Below, in pieces: positions 12,889 to 25,000 of a DNA stretch of 64,000 nucleotides. The stretch covers positions 40,194,501 to 40,258,500 of the forward strand of contig NC_091671.1 of the NCBI RefSeq assembly GCF_042453785.1. Direction: 5' to 3'. Position 1 is the stretch's first letter; each line of letters opens with the position of its first letter. The DNA comes from Malus domestica (lineage: Eukaryota > Streptophyta > Magnoliopsida > Rosales > Rosaceae). A program made the translations under genes and the position numbers. The notes beneath the pieces were generated by a model that made no database searches, was not told the DNA's origin, and saw only the letters and a program-made list of their open reading frames with translations.

Positions 12889-15800
12889 ATGGAAGCAGCA
12901 GCAGCTCCGTCCGATTCCCCCACAATAAAGCCGATAAACAAGGGCGTGGTGCACAGGATCTGCGCCGGCCAAGTGATTCTCGACCTCTCCGCCGCCGTGA
13001 AAGAATTGGTGGAAAACAGCCTCGACGCCGGCGCCACCAGCATCGAAATCGGCCTCAAAGACTACGGCAAAGAGTGGTTCCAGGTCGTCGACAATGGCTG
13101 CGGCATTTCGCCGAACAACTTCCGGGTCCTTGCCCTCAAGCATCACACCTCGAAGCTCGCCGGGTTCCCGGACCTCCAGTCCCTCACCACCTTCGGCTTC
13201 CGCGGCGAGGCCTTGAGCTCTCTCTGTGCTTTGGGGGATTTGACTGTGGAAACCAGGACCAAGAACGAGACCGTCGCCACGCACTTGACATTCGACCATT
13301 CGGGTTTGTTGGTCGCCGAGAAGAAGACCGCCCGGCAAGCGGGCACTACCGTCACGGTGAAGAACTTGTTTTCGAATTTACCAGTGCGGTGCAAGGAATT
13401 CAGCCGCAACATTCGGAAGGAGTATGGAAAGCTTGTTTCTTTATTGAATGTGTGTGAGTTTTATAACTTATTATAGCATAGTACATTGTTACTTTACAAT
13501 GTTATATTGAGTGCCATGGATAGTGTAGATTCGTAACTTATATCGTTATACTTGTGGTATTTGGATTTATAGGCCTATGCTCTTATTGCTAAAGGCGTTC
13601 GGTTAGTCTGCACGAATGCTACTGGTAAAAATGCGAAATCTGTGGTACTTAAAACACAAGGGAGTGGTTCCCTTAAAGATAACATTGTCACACTGTTTGG
13701 ATTGACCACGTTCAATTGCTTAGAACCAGTGAGTATATCTGTGTCTGAAAGTTGCAAGGTTGATGGTTTTCTGTCCAAGTCTGGACAGGGTAGTGGGCGA
13801 AATATGGGAGATAGACAGTACTTTTTTGTGAATGGTAGACCGGTGGATATGCCTAAAGTTACCAAGCTTGTGAATGAGTTGTATAGAAGAGCAAATTCCC
13901 AGCAGCACCCCATTGCAATAATGAATTTTACGGTTCCAACAAGAGCGTGTGATGTCAATGTAACTCCTGATAAAAGGAAAGTGTTCTTTTCTGATGAAAG
14001 TGCCATACTGGTTGCCCTTAGGGAGGGTTTACAGGAGATATATTCTTCAAGTAATGCTCATTACACTGTAAATAAAATTGAGGACCCTGCTAAGGAAGCA
14101 GATAGGTCAGAGTTGTGTTCTCCTCATCAAAGGTCTCATAAGTTTCTGAAACAATCGCCTACAGAGGATGTTGTTTCTGAAGAAGTAAGCATTGCCACTA
14201 CAGGCGGTTTGCAGCAAACATATTCTCCAAGTGATGCTCCTTGTTCTATTAATAAAGTTGAGGAGGTGCCTACTAAGGAAGCAGGTAGCTCTGAGTCGTG
14301 TTTTCGTCGTCAACTGTCTCGTATGTTCCCGAAGCAATCATCTCCGGATGGCAGTGTTCCCGAAGAAATTCATGTTAAGGATCACCTTGCAGAAGGCAAT
14401 GCTCGTCTGAAAGCTCTTGAAACTGAGTCTGAGTACACCGATGATGTAGAAGAGTTGAGCCTAGAAAATGCGATGAGCAAGGACTTTACTCTTAGAGTAC
14501 ACAGCAGTAAGAAGGTTGGTGGTAGTAGTAGCAAATTAACAACACATAACAACAGTATGACAACTGATCAAACTCGTTCTCTTTCAAGAGTGGTTGAGAA
14601 TGCTGCCAATGGAGATTCATGTAGTCGTTCAATCTCTGTTCAATCATCACTCAATCAATTTGTGACCGTAAGTAAAAGAAAACATGAAAATATCAGTACA
14701 GTGCTATCTGAAATGCCTGTCCTAAGGAACCAAGCTCTTCATTCTCAATCCAAGGAAAGCACTTCTGATTTGCATGCTACTGTTTCAAACTCTCCGGTTC
14801 GACATGACCAGGCCAATGCTTCTTCTGAGATTGATAACTCTGCTGAAGTTGATGAGAATGAGCCATCCAAGTATCTTAGAGCAGACAAGATTCTCAATAA
14901 AATTAGAGGTCCAATTTCTGTTGGGGGCAACACTAAAGATCTCAATCCTAGTGAGGTAAGTGGATTTCTAGTTTTTACCTAACTTCTTAACTTGTTTGTT
15001 TTGAGTTTGATGTGTGCAAGACTAACAAGTTTCTCTTTCGGTAATTAAAATCAGTGAGAGCTAAGGAAGTTATCACTGATGTTTTATGGCCCTAAGTTTT
15101 GACATCATTGCTGTATGCTTATTTTACACCATTTGCAATATTTTCTTTGGAGATGACAGAAAGCACTATAATTTGTTGAATCATGATATATCATTAACCT
15201 ATCAAAAAGTTATGGCTATTGTAGAAAATACGTAAAAGAAATCAAGGTAGATAGAACGCATGGAGTGCTTCTGAGATACTCAAGGTGATGTGGAACCGAG
15301 TTGGGCAGGGGAAATTTGATAGTTTAGCAGAAGTGAAAACAAAGAAAACTTAATTAAAACAACAATAAAGGATAACTAGAAGCTCTCCAGGGGCCTCTCA
15401 CCTGTTCTTGGCCTCACATCAAGAATTTTGGCATCTCACCAAAATAATCCCATCGCAGGATTAGAATTCCAATCTCTGGAAAACAAAGCTTTTCTATCCA
15501 TCAACTCTTTATTGTTTTAACTATTGGAATTACAAGAGATATTTATAATGCTTAAACCTAAAGAATGCAGGAAAGTAAACCTATTCTAGGAAAGAAATCC
15601 TAATCCAAAATAGAATAGGAAACTAAATCTGACCCTAATCAAACTGGAAATAATCTTAATCCTGATAATAGTAGGACTGAAACTTTAATCCTAATACTTG
15701 ACAATTCAATTACAGGATGTACAGCCTCAACATATAGCAGATCCTCCTCCTATTATGGCATCACCTGCTTCACCTAGCGGAGGTCTAAATTGTTTGTCTG

Positions 15801-17783
15801 AAGATCTTCCTGTTGCAGCTCCATCACCTTCTTGTATACTATTAGATACTCCAAAGACTTCTTCTAGTGTTATGATGTGTTCCACCTTGCAATTTAGCTT
15901 TCAAGACCTAAAAACAAGGAGGCTGCGGATGTTGTCTAGATCGAAATCAAGCTTACCTGGAGGAGCAAAAGCACAAAGGTCTTTTAGAATGGTTACTTTT
16001 GAAGCATGCAAAGTATTGGTAAATGCTGTTTTTGATGGGAAAGATTTGTATGCCCACTAACAGGTGCTTTGCTGCTGCGACGCTGGAGCTTTCTCAATCA
16101 GAAAACGAGGAGCGGAAAGCGAGGGCTTTAGCTGCAGCTACTACTGAGTTGGAAAGACTTTTTAGAAAGCAAGATTTTGGCAGAATGAAGGTAGTTGCTT
16201 GCTAAACCATATGTTATGCGCGTCCGTGCTATTACTAAAATCAGCTTTCCTTGACTGGATCTTTTGATCATTTCTTACTTTTCTTTCTGTTCTACGTTTT
16301 CCTCACATATTTACTCCACATATGCATTTGGATTATGTTTAGCTGGTATTGACATCTGGTTGCTTCCCAATTTTTAGGTAATTGGGCAATTCAATCTTGG
16401 CTTCATCATTGGGAAGTTAGATCAAGATCTGTTTATTGTGGATCAAGTATGTACCATCCATGGTTCAGAATTAGTTTAATGTTGAGTGGTGTAATGCTGT
16501 TAGTTCTTCCCGCTTCAAATTTTTGCACTACGTTCACATATTTACCTCAGTGAAAACTGGTACCTGATGTAGTCTTTTCTCTTTCCAGCATGCAGCTGAT
16601 GAGAAGTACAATTTTGAGCGTCTATCACAATCTACTATCTTAAACCAACAGCCTCTTCTTCGGTGAGTTAGAGTTTTTGAATACCTTTATTGGGCATGTC
16701 CTAATCCCCAGTATGTATGGATTACTGTTTCAGAGGACTTTTTCCTTATGAAATCGAAGATAAAGTAGGTAGGCCTTATTTTCACCTTTGATTGTGTAGG
16801 CCATTGAGGTTAGAGTTATCTCCTCAGGAAGAAGTTGTTGCTTCAATGCACATAGACATAATCAGGTGCAAAATCTGTCTGACTACGTTCTTTCATACGC
16901 ATATTACTCATTAATAATAAGATTATATTTTGATCCTTACGTCGGGTTTCTGGGTTCAATCATAGGAAAAATGGATTCTCTTTGGAAGAGGATCCACAGG
17001 CTCCGCCTGGGCAACATTTTAACTTGAAAGCTGTCCCCTTCAGTAAAAACATAACTTTCGGAGTTGAAGGTACGAATTATTTTCAAATATTTCCATGTCA
17101 GTTGGAGAGAATATTGACAATGAATTTTTTGAGAGAATGGGATTCGCTGATCTCCAATGAAAGTAACTAATATTTGCATTTGAACGTCCGTGTTCATATA
17201 TGGAGTCCGTTATTGTACCTAGTCATACTATCTGTTAACATGTTTGTCGTCTGAAAAAGCCACACGCACTTTCACGAAAGGATGCACACAAGACGATGAT
17301 TATTGTTGTTGCTTTTAAACAGATGTCAAGGACCTGATTTCCACTCTTGCTGATAGTCACGGGGAATGCTCAGTCATGGGGAGTTATAAGACGGACACCG
17401 TTGATTCTGTTTGCCCATCAAGAGTTCGTGCAATGCTAGCATCACGCGCATGCAGGTCATCTGTTATGATTGGGGACGCCCTTGGAAGAAATGAGATGCA
17501 GAAGGTAACACCCTTTTGCATAATCTTGTATTACTGTTGATCCTCCGCCTGTTTCGCAACCACCTGACTCTTTAACCCTTTTTCAGCAAAGCCTCGGTAA
17601 ATTTCAGATTGTAATATAAAACCGTGCAAATTCTGACTTGATCGACTGTTTCAGATTCTTGAGCATTTGGCGGGTCTGAAGTCTCCTTGGAATTGCCCGC
17701 ATGGCCGGCCGACTATGCGCCATTTGGTCGACTTGAAAACCATACGCAGAAGGTCCGAAGAAGGCGATGATGAAGACTCTTGA
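12889..17783 (+). CDS. PMS1: DNA mismatch repair protein PMS1 (MutL family, PMS2 orthologue)
   Basis: Ten coding exons: 12889-13449, 13573-14955, 15716-15978, 16064-16190, 16378-16446, 16589-16662, 16800-16865, 16966-17069, 17323-17504 and 17655-17783. They give 985 residues, against about 920 in Arabidopsis. It pairs with MLH1 in MutL-alpha and nicks the new strand during mismatch repair in the nucleus. The N-terminal GHKL ATPase shows [23 protein letters not shown] and [10 protein letters not shown]. The long second exon covers the transducer domain and the disordered linker. The C-terminal endonuclease motif DQHAADE (about residues 800-806, split by an intron after Gln), a downstream [10 protein letters not shown] and CPHGRPT are all present, so the nuclease site looks intact. 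Intron 3 is only 85 bp. Intron 2 (760 bp) carries probable inserted sequence. Confidence 0.96.
15235..15700. other. Possible transposon-derived sequence in PMS1 intron 2
   Basis: The intron is unusually long for this gene. Its 3' two-thirds has a different texture (caggggcctctcacctg and many short 'taatcctaat'-type runs) reminiscent of retroelement leader or LTR sequence. No terminal repeats or target duplication were found by eye, so this is tentative. Confidence 0.3.
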
Positions 17784-17997
17784 TGGATATTTCCCTAACC
17801 TCGACCCGCGGACTCCCTGATGGTCCCCTAACTTATTTTGTACTTTCTTCACTTCATGAAACATTTGCCTTCCAAACTCCAAGCACTGCCAAGTAGGGCA
17901 GTTTTCATTTGGAACTTTTTCATGTACGATGATGAAATTGGGTTTTGGCTACGTCGAACTTTTCGTTACAAGAGCAAAGCTAGTTTAGTAAAATAAG

Positions 17998-18151
17998 AGA
18001 AAACTAACGAAAAGTAAAAAAAAAAAAAAAACTTAGTTTTAATGAAAAATGACAAATAAATGTGTAGTAAATAGTATCAGAAAAAGATTAAAATGTGATT
18101 TTTCGTTAAAAGTGAATAGTACTGGAAGTGTTTTGTTAAAACTCCTTAAAA
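17998..18151. mobile_element. ~155 bp MITE-like repeat, copy 2
   Basis: Shares aaaactaacgaaaagt, aatagtatcag, gatttttcgttaaaagtga and gttttgttaaaactcc with the other copies. It carries an A-run of about 16 after the first block, as does copy 43378-43528, which suggests a subfamily. It lies between PMS1 and LSM4. Confidence 0.75.
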
Positions 18152-18167
18152 TAAGAGCACAAGCTAC

Positions 18168-18556
18168 TCACGAGCTTTACGAGTGGATTATACTAAAGCT
18201 CAAAATTCAACTAAATTTGCTAATTAGTTTAATATTTTATTCGAGCTTGGCTATTTCTTTTCTTTTTTTACTAGCAGCATTCAGCTAAATTTGCTAATAA
18301 GTTCAGTATTTTATTCGAGCTCGGCTATTTTTTTTTTTTACTAGCCGCATTCAGCTAAATTTGCTAATGAGTTCAGTATTTTATTCGAGCTTGGCACATT
18401 TTCTTTACCCACCATAAATCGAATGAGCCAAACACGAATAAACTTGAACTGTGTCGAGTTGATTTACATAATTTGTATTAAAATATTAAACTTATTAGCA
18501 AATTTAGTTGAATTTTGAGCTTTAGTATAATCCGCTCGTAAAGCTCGAGAATAAAC
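18168..18556. repeat. Foldback sequence with a three-copy ~72 bp internal repeat
   Basis: The left arm (cacgagctttacgagtggat ... aaatttgctaattagtttaa) is complementary to the right arm (attaaacttattagcaaattt ... taaagctcgag). Between them, a unit containing gctaaatttgctaa and cagtattttattcgagct repeats about three times. This looks like a non-autonomous foldback element just upstream of the LSM4 promoter. Confidence 0.7.
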
Positions 18557-18733
18557 TTGTGGCCAGAAAAAGACTGAAATATCTATGTAAGTCTTTTTGA
18601 CCCTCGCAAGGAGATGGATAATCGTAGCTTACCACTAGTTGTTCTTCTTAAAAACAAAATCAGAAAAAAAAAAAAAAAAAACTAAGCCAACAACAAATAA
18701 ATAAATTGAAATTAAAAACCCTTTTTAAACCCA

Positions 18734-18743
18734 TATATAAAGG
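18734..18743 (+). promoter_or_regulatory. Likely TATA box of LSM4
   Basis: TATATAAAGG lies about 180 bp before a probable 5' UTR intron (18924-19072). It is followed by a GA-rich leader (gagaga run at about 18825-18858), a common arrangement in plant 5' leaders. The transcription start is not known. Confidence 0.55.
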
Positions 18744-19114
18744 AAGAAGGGGAGGAGAGGGCGGAAGGTAATAAAGGCCAACTCTTTTGTTTTTAACTTG
18801 TAAAGAACCCGCTCGATACTCGCTCAGAGAGAGAGAGAGAGAGAGGTAGAGAGAGAGGCTATTGGAAGCAGAAGCAAACCGCGTAAAGCTCGGTCCTTTT
18901 TCGTGATCCAAGCCTGTGTGCTGGTAAATCTTCTACCTACTTCAGCTAGGGTTTTGTGCCGCATCGTCTTCTACCTAACAACTCTTACTTTTTCATAATC
19001 TTCAATTTCTTTTTATTTAGGGTTTTATTTTCTTGCCCTCTTGTTTAATTTATCTACCTATTTTGTTTGCAGGCCTCTTGATTTTCTCTAGGTTCGATTT
19101 CCAAGCCCTAAAAG

Positions 19115-20541
19115 ATGGTATGTCACCCTCCCTGATTTTTATTTTTGTTTTAGGATTTATGTTTGGTTTCTGAGAAAATGGAGGAAAGAGAGCGGAAGTT
19201 ATATGAACCCACACAAATCTTAGTGTTCTTTTCCCCTTTTTTCTATGAAATTTTGAATCTTTTTCCTTTGAAATTTTGAAATTTTTGCTCAACTTTGTTA
19301 ATTTTCACTGCTGCAGCTTCCTCTTTCTTTGCTGAAGACTGCCCAAGGGCACCCTATGGTAAGATCTTGTCTTGTAACTTTACTGGGATAATTCTGGACT
19401 TAAAATCGCAATTTGACATAACCCCATTTTTCAATTTTGTTGTCTACTGAGATCTATGATTTGTGGGTTTTGTGTACTGTAACAGTTGGTAGAATTGAAA
19501 AATGGGGAGACTTACAATGGCCATTTGGTCAACTGTGATACTTGGATGAACATCCATCTTCGAGAGGTTATTTGTACCTCTAAAGTAAGAGTCGTTTCAT
19601 TTATGCTGTAAAGTTTTGGTGGACTTGAAATGATATATTACGATTGTATGAAGAGTGTCATTAATTTTTTGGTGGAATACCGTGTAGGATGGAGATAGGT
19701 TTTGGAGAATGCCTGAATGCTATATCCGTGGGAATACTATTAAGTATCTTAGAGTTCCTGATGAGGTATGCTTTTTGCTTGCTATAAACCTTTTGGCCTT
19801 ACTATTCCCAGCATTAAATTTCTGTCATCAGGCCCAGAATATGGTTCATGCGTATTAACTTCTATAGTGTAAAATGATAACGCATGCAATAGGAGTTTTG
19901 ATTCATCCATCTTTATTTGCTCCGATTTTGTTCGAATACTTTAGAAATTGGACTAATCTTGTGTTGTTGCCTTTTGTATTTCAGGTGATTGACAAGGTCC
20001 AGGAAGAAACCAAGAATCGTTCAGGTATGATAATGTTATCTCATTTGGTAGTGCAGATCTTTTTATTCTCCGTCCCTGCGTCTAAAATGGGTAAAGGATA
20101 TAGCTTTATCCATTGAGAAGATTGCTCTCTAACTTTGTGTGTTTTGATAAACTTTTCCAGACAGGAAACCACCTGGAGTAGGGCGTGGGAGAGGAAGAGG
20201 TAGGGAGGATGGTCCTGGTGGACGACAGGCTAAAGGCATTGGACGTGGCTTGGATGATGCTGCCAAGGGTGCTGGTGGAGGCCGAGGCAGAGGTGGACCT
20301 GGTGGGAAGGCCGGTGGAAGCAGAGGTAACACTTGTTTTCCCATCTGCCCCTTATCATCCTCAAGGAAGAAAAGGGTTGATTTGTTGTATCTTCTTCTGT
20401 CTGTCATACATTCGTAACTACATTTCTGCAAGGACTCTGGGAGCTTAGCTTACAAGTCATGAATCATTATGAATCTATATACTGGACGCGAGGCTTATTA
20501 TCTTTGTTTTTCTGTCAGGTGGGGGTCGAGGCCGAGCTTGA
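19115..20541 (+). CDS. LSM4: U6 snRNA-associated Sm-like protein LSm4
   Basis: Coding exons are 19115-19117 (the start codon alone), 19317-19358, 19486-19584, 19688-19765, 19985-20024, 20161-20325 and 20519-20541, giving 149 residues. LSm4 is part of both the nuclear LSm2-8 ring on U6 snRNA and the cytoplasmic LSm1-7 decapping ring. The Sm1 motif ([29 protein letters not shown] in pieces across exons 2-3) and the Sm2 motif ([15 protein letters not shown]) are complete. They are followed by an RGG/GR-rich tail ([23 protein letters not shown]) expected for LSm4. A non-coding first exon and intron (about 18924-19072) precede the ATG. The start codon sitting alone on its exon is unusual but fits the frame and the family N-terminus [11 protein letters not shown]. 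Confidence 0.96.
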
Positions 20542-21503
20542 TTCAGCTTATAGTGTGAAACAAACAGCGAGATGGGCAAGTTGCTTCTTATTATCATGGT
20601 AATGCGATTTAGACGGAATGATTCAGGAAAAGTGTAGCCAATGTGTTTCTGTTCTGTATGAAATGTATTTTTGTATCCGTTTGGCGGGTTTGAAAATTTA
20701 ATGTTGATGATATGTATCCATCTTTTCACTCTTATCACAATCTGTCTTGGTGGCACTATCTCAAGAGTGAGATGGTAAACCTTAAATTAGCAATATGAGA
20801 TCGAGAGTGGAGTTGACCATGAGGATGGTTACGACTCCACTCTCGACCGGTCAAGGTCGTAAATATAGGATGAAAAGATCTTGACCCTCCGTTGCTCGGT
20901 GCATGCCAAACGTTGAGCAGTACCAGTAGCTAAAACGTAGGTTGATCGGTAGCAATAGGCCTTGTGGCAACGAATTGAGACCGGTAACTTGTCCTCTTCA
21001 CAACCAAGCTTCCGAAACCAAACAGTCGAGAGTCTCTGAACTGCCAGAGAACTCGAAGATGCTAAGGAGACAATGGAAGAAGTTGAACGTTCTTTCTGAG
21101 GTTTAGAAAAATGACGCAACACGAAGCTAACACGGATTACAAGCATAAATCCTGAAGAACAAAAGATTTTTGGAATCTACCGGAGTTGGGGATAAAACCG
21201 AAAGGTTTGTTCTGGGGAAGCTCAAGGGCCTTGGGGATATAAACAACGTTAATCAGACGACAATGAAAAGTCTATTTTGTTTCAGTCATTTGTTCTACAT
21301 TAGAAAAGATTTCCGAAAGTTGGCTTAGGGTTCGGAAAAAGATTTCGAAGATTCCAATTTATTTCGGTAAACAGTAGCCGAACTTTTCCAAGGGCGGAAA
21401 TTATAAAATTATTTTTGTGGGATCGACTACATGCATTCCTGTAGATGTGACTCAGCTACATTTATTTAGTAGAGATCAACCAAATGGTTTTATTTCTTCC
21501 CGC
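20542..21503. other. Intergenic stretch after LSM4
   Basis: Probable LSM4 3' UTR to about 20760. A short hairpin (gagagtggagt ... actccactctc) is at about 20812-20846. The rest, including a 105-codon open frame on the minus strand (20829-21146) without a recognisable domain, is unassigned. Confidence 0.4.
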
Positions 21504-21915
21504 AAGACAATTATTAGTGTTGTTCGGTTTAAACAAATGTTAATGGCCTGATTTCCAATCTTTCTGCTGGTCCCGGGGAATGCTCAATCATGGGAAGTCA
21601 TAAGATGGACACAGTTGATTATGAGCTTGTTTGGATATGCTTTTAAAATGACTGAAAATGCTTTTAGAGAATATTTTTGGGTTACAAAAACATTTTAAGT
21701 GCTTTCTGCAAGAAGAACCAGTTATGTGCTTCCAAGAAGCACTTTTAAGTGCTTTTTCATGATTTACTTGCATTTTTACTAAAGATTGGTTTCAAAAATA
21801 TTTTCACTAAAAGCGCTTTCAGTTATTTTAAAAGCACATCCAACTGAGCTCTATGTTTACCCATATATTGAGAGTTGGCGCGATGCTTGCATCACACGCA
21901 TGCTGATCATCTGAA
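21504..21915 (+). pseudogene. Fragment of PMS1 exon 9 with its upstream intron end, interrupted by a MITE
   Basis: 21504-21622 resembles the end of PMS1 intron 8 plus the start of exon 9 (17290-17412): attattgttgtt / ttaaaca, cctgatttcca and cggggaatgctca are shared. After a MITE (21623-21851), the resemblance resumes at 21852-21915 with ttgcatcacacgcatgc, matching ctagcatcacgcgcatgc at about 17437-17455. Because intron sequence is included, this is a DNA-level duplication and not a processed copy. It is too short and broken to be functional. Confidence 0.85.
21623..21851. mobile_element. MITE with ~45 bp terminal inverted repeats
   Basis: The left end gagcttgtttggatatgctt pairs with the complement of the right end, gagctcagttggatgtgctt; pairing continues through ttaaaat-actgaaa. 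The flanks show a possible 3-bp duplication, TAT. It sits inside the PMS1 exon fragment and so is younger than that duplication. Confidence 0.85.
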
Positions 21916-22091
21916 GAGCAAAGATTTGGTACTTACGATATTCCTCTGAAATTTTACATTGTAAATGGTGGATAGATCACACAAATATGGTACAGGAGAC
22001 CGTTATCCTTACCGAAACAGAATAAAAAATCACCAAAATTACAAGAAAGGCAATCAAACTTGTAGTCAGAGAAGTTATAAACATCTTGATT

Positions 22092-25000
22092 CTAGTAGGG
22101 TTGATGCCGTTTTGTGTTGCGGGTCCGAGGTGATCTTGCAACCAGTGTGCTCGAAATCCATGATCGGTTTATCTCGGGAGCATTATCTGATAACCAGCAA
22201 CATAAGCGGCCATCTTCACCACCAGTCCATCCAAAAATGCCGTGGCCTTGGCTGGATCCGCTGGGCATGCTTGACATTGGCAACACACTTCGAACAATGC
22301 CTGTGTGTCCACCTCCAAGAACTGCTTCAGCGGACCCTATAGCTTTGTTTCCTTTATAACTTACAGGGAAGTAACCTAAAGTGCCACTATTAGTGCCACC
22401 AATTACCCACAACTGTTCTGCTTCTCTTGAGTAGTGGCAATCAACAAAATAATCGACCTGCCAAACGGAGTTTACTTGGCTTGGCTAAAAGTAAAAGCAT
22501 TTGTCCACACTAAAATCATGGCATACACACAAAGTTTTTCGATATCCTCCATTTTAACGGCATACAAGATATTTCAAATGAATAATATGAAATATTCAAA
22601 TAAGGCTAATCTCATAACTAGTTGACTAAAAGAGAAGAATCTGTTGGAGAGAACAACTTACATCATCGAGTGTCCAGCCTTTAGAAGCCAAAGAACGAGC
22701 ATCCTGGAAACTCGTTTCGCTTGCATCCTTCCAGTCCCAGATACTACATGAGCGGTTATCAAGTTACAAGTCAGGGAAAATATAAGCAGCACAAAACGCA
22801 TATTTGTACTCAAAAGCAAAACTTTGATCCTGTTTCCCGAGTTAGAAGATGCAAATCACTAACCAAGCCACTATGTTCACGAGACTAACAAATAGAAGTC
22901 GTGCAGTGTGTTGCTGGGGTAGATTCATAATCAATTGATAGAAAGAGATACCTTAAGGTCTCAATATGGGTCAAACACCAGAGCTTTTCATACGTCTCTC
23001 CAAAAAACCCAACCTTCCCAATTGAAGTGCCAACGTTTAGCACCTATATTTTTTGGAAGGTAAATCGTCATGACTATGTAAAACTATAAACTCTAAACCT
23101 CTTCAACTTTAACTTACTGAATCTAGATGATCGTCTTCATTGATATCTCCTTCGGTATCAAATATACACATCAATCCATCAACAGAAGCAGAAAGAAGCT
23201 TGCTTTGATGATCAGGGATGAAGTGAACCTATTGAAAACATAAAGTTATATAGGCCGCCCAGTTCTATCAAGTTGCACAACCTTCACAATGCAATTTGGC
23301 AGAAGAAAAAGTTTCACACTGCTAAAGCTAAACTGTCAAATCCATATGTCAAACGAAAACAAAATGGATTAGAATCAACCTGGGTAACATCTTCTACATG
23401 AGAATCCTCCAGACATGCTACCTGTTTGTTGCTCCTCCAATCCCAGAATAGTATCTGAGCATAACAAGTCAAACAGCAAGAAGGGGGAAAAACAAATGAT
23501 ATAGAATCCGTCGAAATATGTGAAGAATCATAAGCATACAACAACAACAACAACAAAGCCTTTTCCCACTAAGTGGGGTCGGCTATATGAATCCTAGAAC
23601 GCCATTGCGCTCGGTTTTGTGTCATGTCCTCCGTTAGATCCAAGTACTCTAAGTCTTTTCTTAGAGTCTCTTCCAAAGTTGTCATAGGTCTTCCTCTACC
23701 CCTTCGGCCCTGAACCTCTGTCCCGTAGTCACATCTTCGAACCGGAGCGTCAGTCGGCCTTCTTTGCACATGTTCAAAATCACCGGAGCCGATTTTCTCT
23801 CATCTTTCCTACAATTTCGGCTACTCCTACTTTACCTCGGATATCCTCATTCCCAATCTTATCCTTTCTCGTGTGCCCACACATCCCACGAAGCATCCTC
23901 ATCTCCGCTACACCCATTTTGTGTACGTGTTGATGCTTCACCACCCAACATTCTGTGCCATACAACATCGCTAGCCTTATTGCCGTCCTATAAAATTTTC
24001 CCTTGAGCTTCAGTGGCCTACGACGGTCACACAACACGCCGGATGCACTCTTTCCATCCAGCTCGTATTCTATGGTTGAGATCTCCATCTAATTCTCCGT
24101 TCTCTTGCAAGATAGATCCTAGGTAGCGAAAACGATCGCTTTTTGTGATCTTCGCTAGATTGCTCCGGTCATTAGTGTGGATAAGTATATAAATGGATAG
24201 AGATAGGAAAGCAAACACAAGATGTACGTGGTTCACCCAGATTGGCTACGTCCACGGAATAGAAGAGTTCTCATTAATTGTGAAGGGTTTACACAAGTAC
24301 ATAGGTTCAAGCTCTCATTTAGTGAGTACAAGTGAATGATTTAGTACAAATGACATTAGGAAATATTGTGGGAGAATGATCTCGTAATCACGAAACTTCT
24401 AAGTATCGGAGTGTGGTGTCGTCTTGACTTGCCTTATCTGTCTCATAGGTAGATGTGGCATCTTCTCTGGAAGTACTCTTCCTCCATCCAGGGGTGGTAT
24501 CTTTAACTGGTGGAGATGCACAAGGTAATGTATCAATTTCACTTGAAGCTTACTTGTAGTTTCAGGCTTGGTCAAGCGCGATACAAACCATGTAGTAGGA
24601 GTCCCCCAAGTCGCCGAGCTAGGGGGTCTGCTGAAAGAGGTGACAGACAAGGTAAGCAATCAGAGCTCCGACTGATTGTTCACCTTCTCCCCATCTTGCA
24701 GCAGCATGAAGGATAAAGAGAAGAAAAATGAGAAGAGATGATATGAGATACTTTTGCTTTTGAAGAAGTAACTTTCCACAGGCTTATTCTTGAACTGAGC
24801 TGGAGGGTTTTCTGGTTTCCTCCAGAGTATAAGGCCGACTGAAGAATTTGAGGGTCAAAACAAGTCCATCAAATCTAGAGTACGTTCCACCCTGCTGATA
24901 TGGGATACTTTTGCTTTTGACAGAGTAATGAATGTATCGGCACGTGTGCTGTTACGCTTGTCTCCACATGCTTCCTTGTATCCTTCGCACTTGCCCTATC

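Noticed and set aside
20829-21146. 105-codon open frame on the minus strand between LSM4 and the PMS1 fragment
   Set aside because: No recognisable domain or homologue; composition like the surrounding intergenic DNA.
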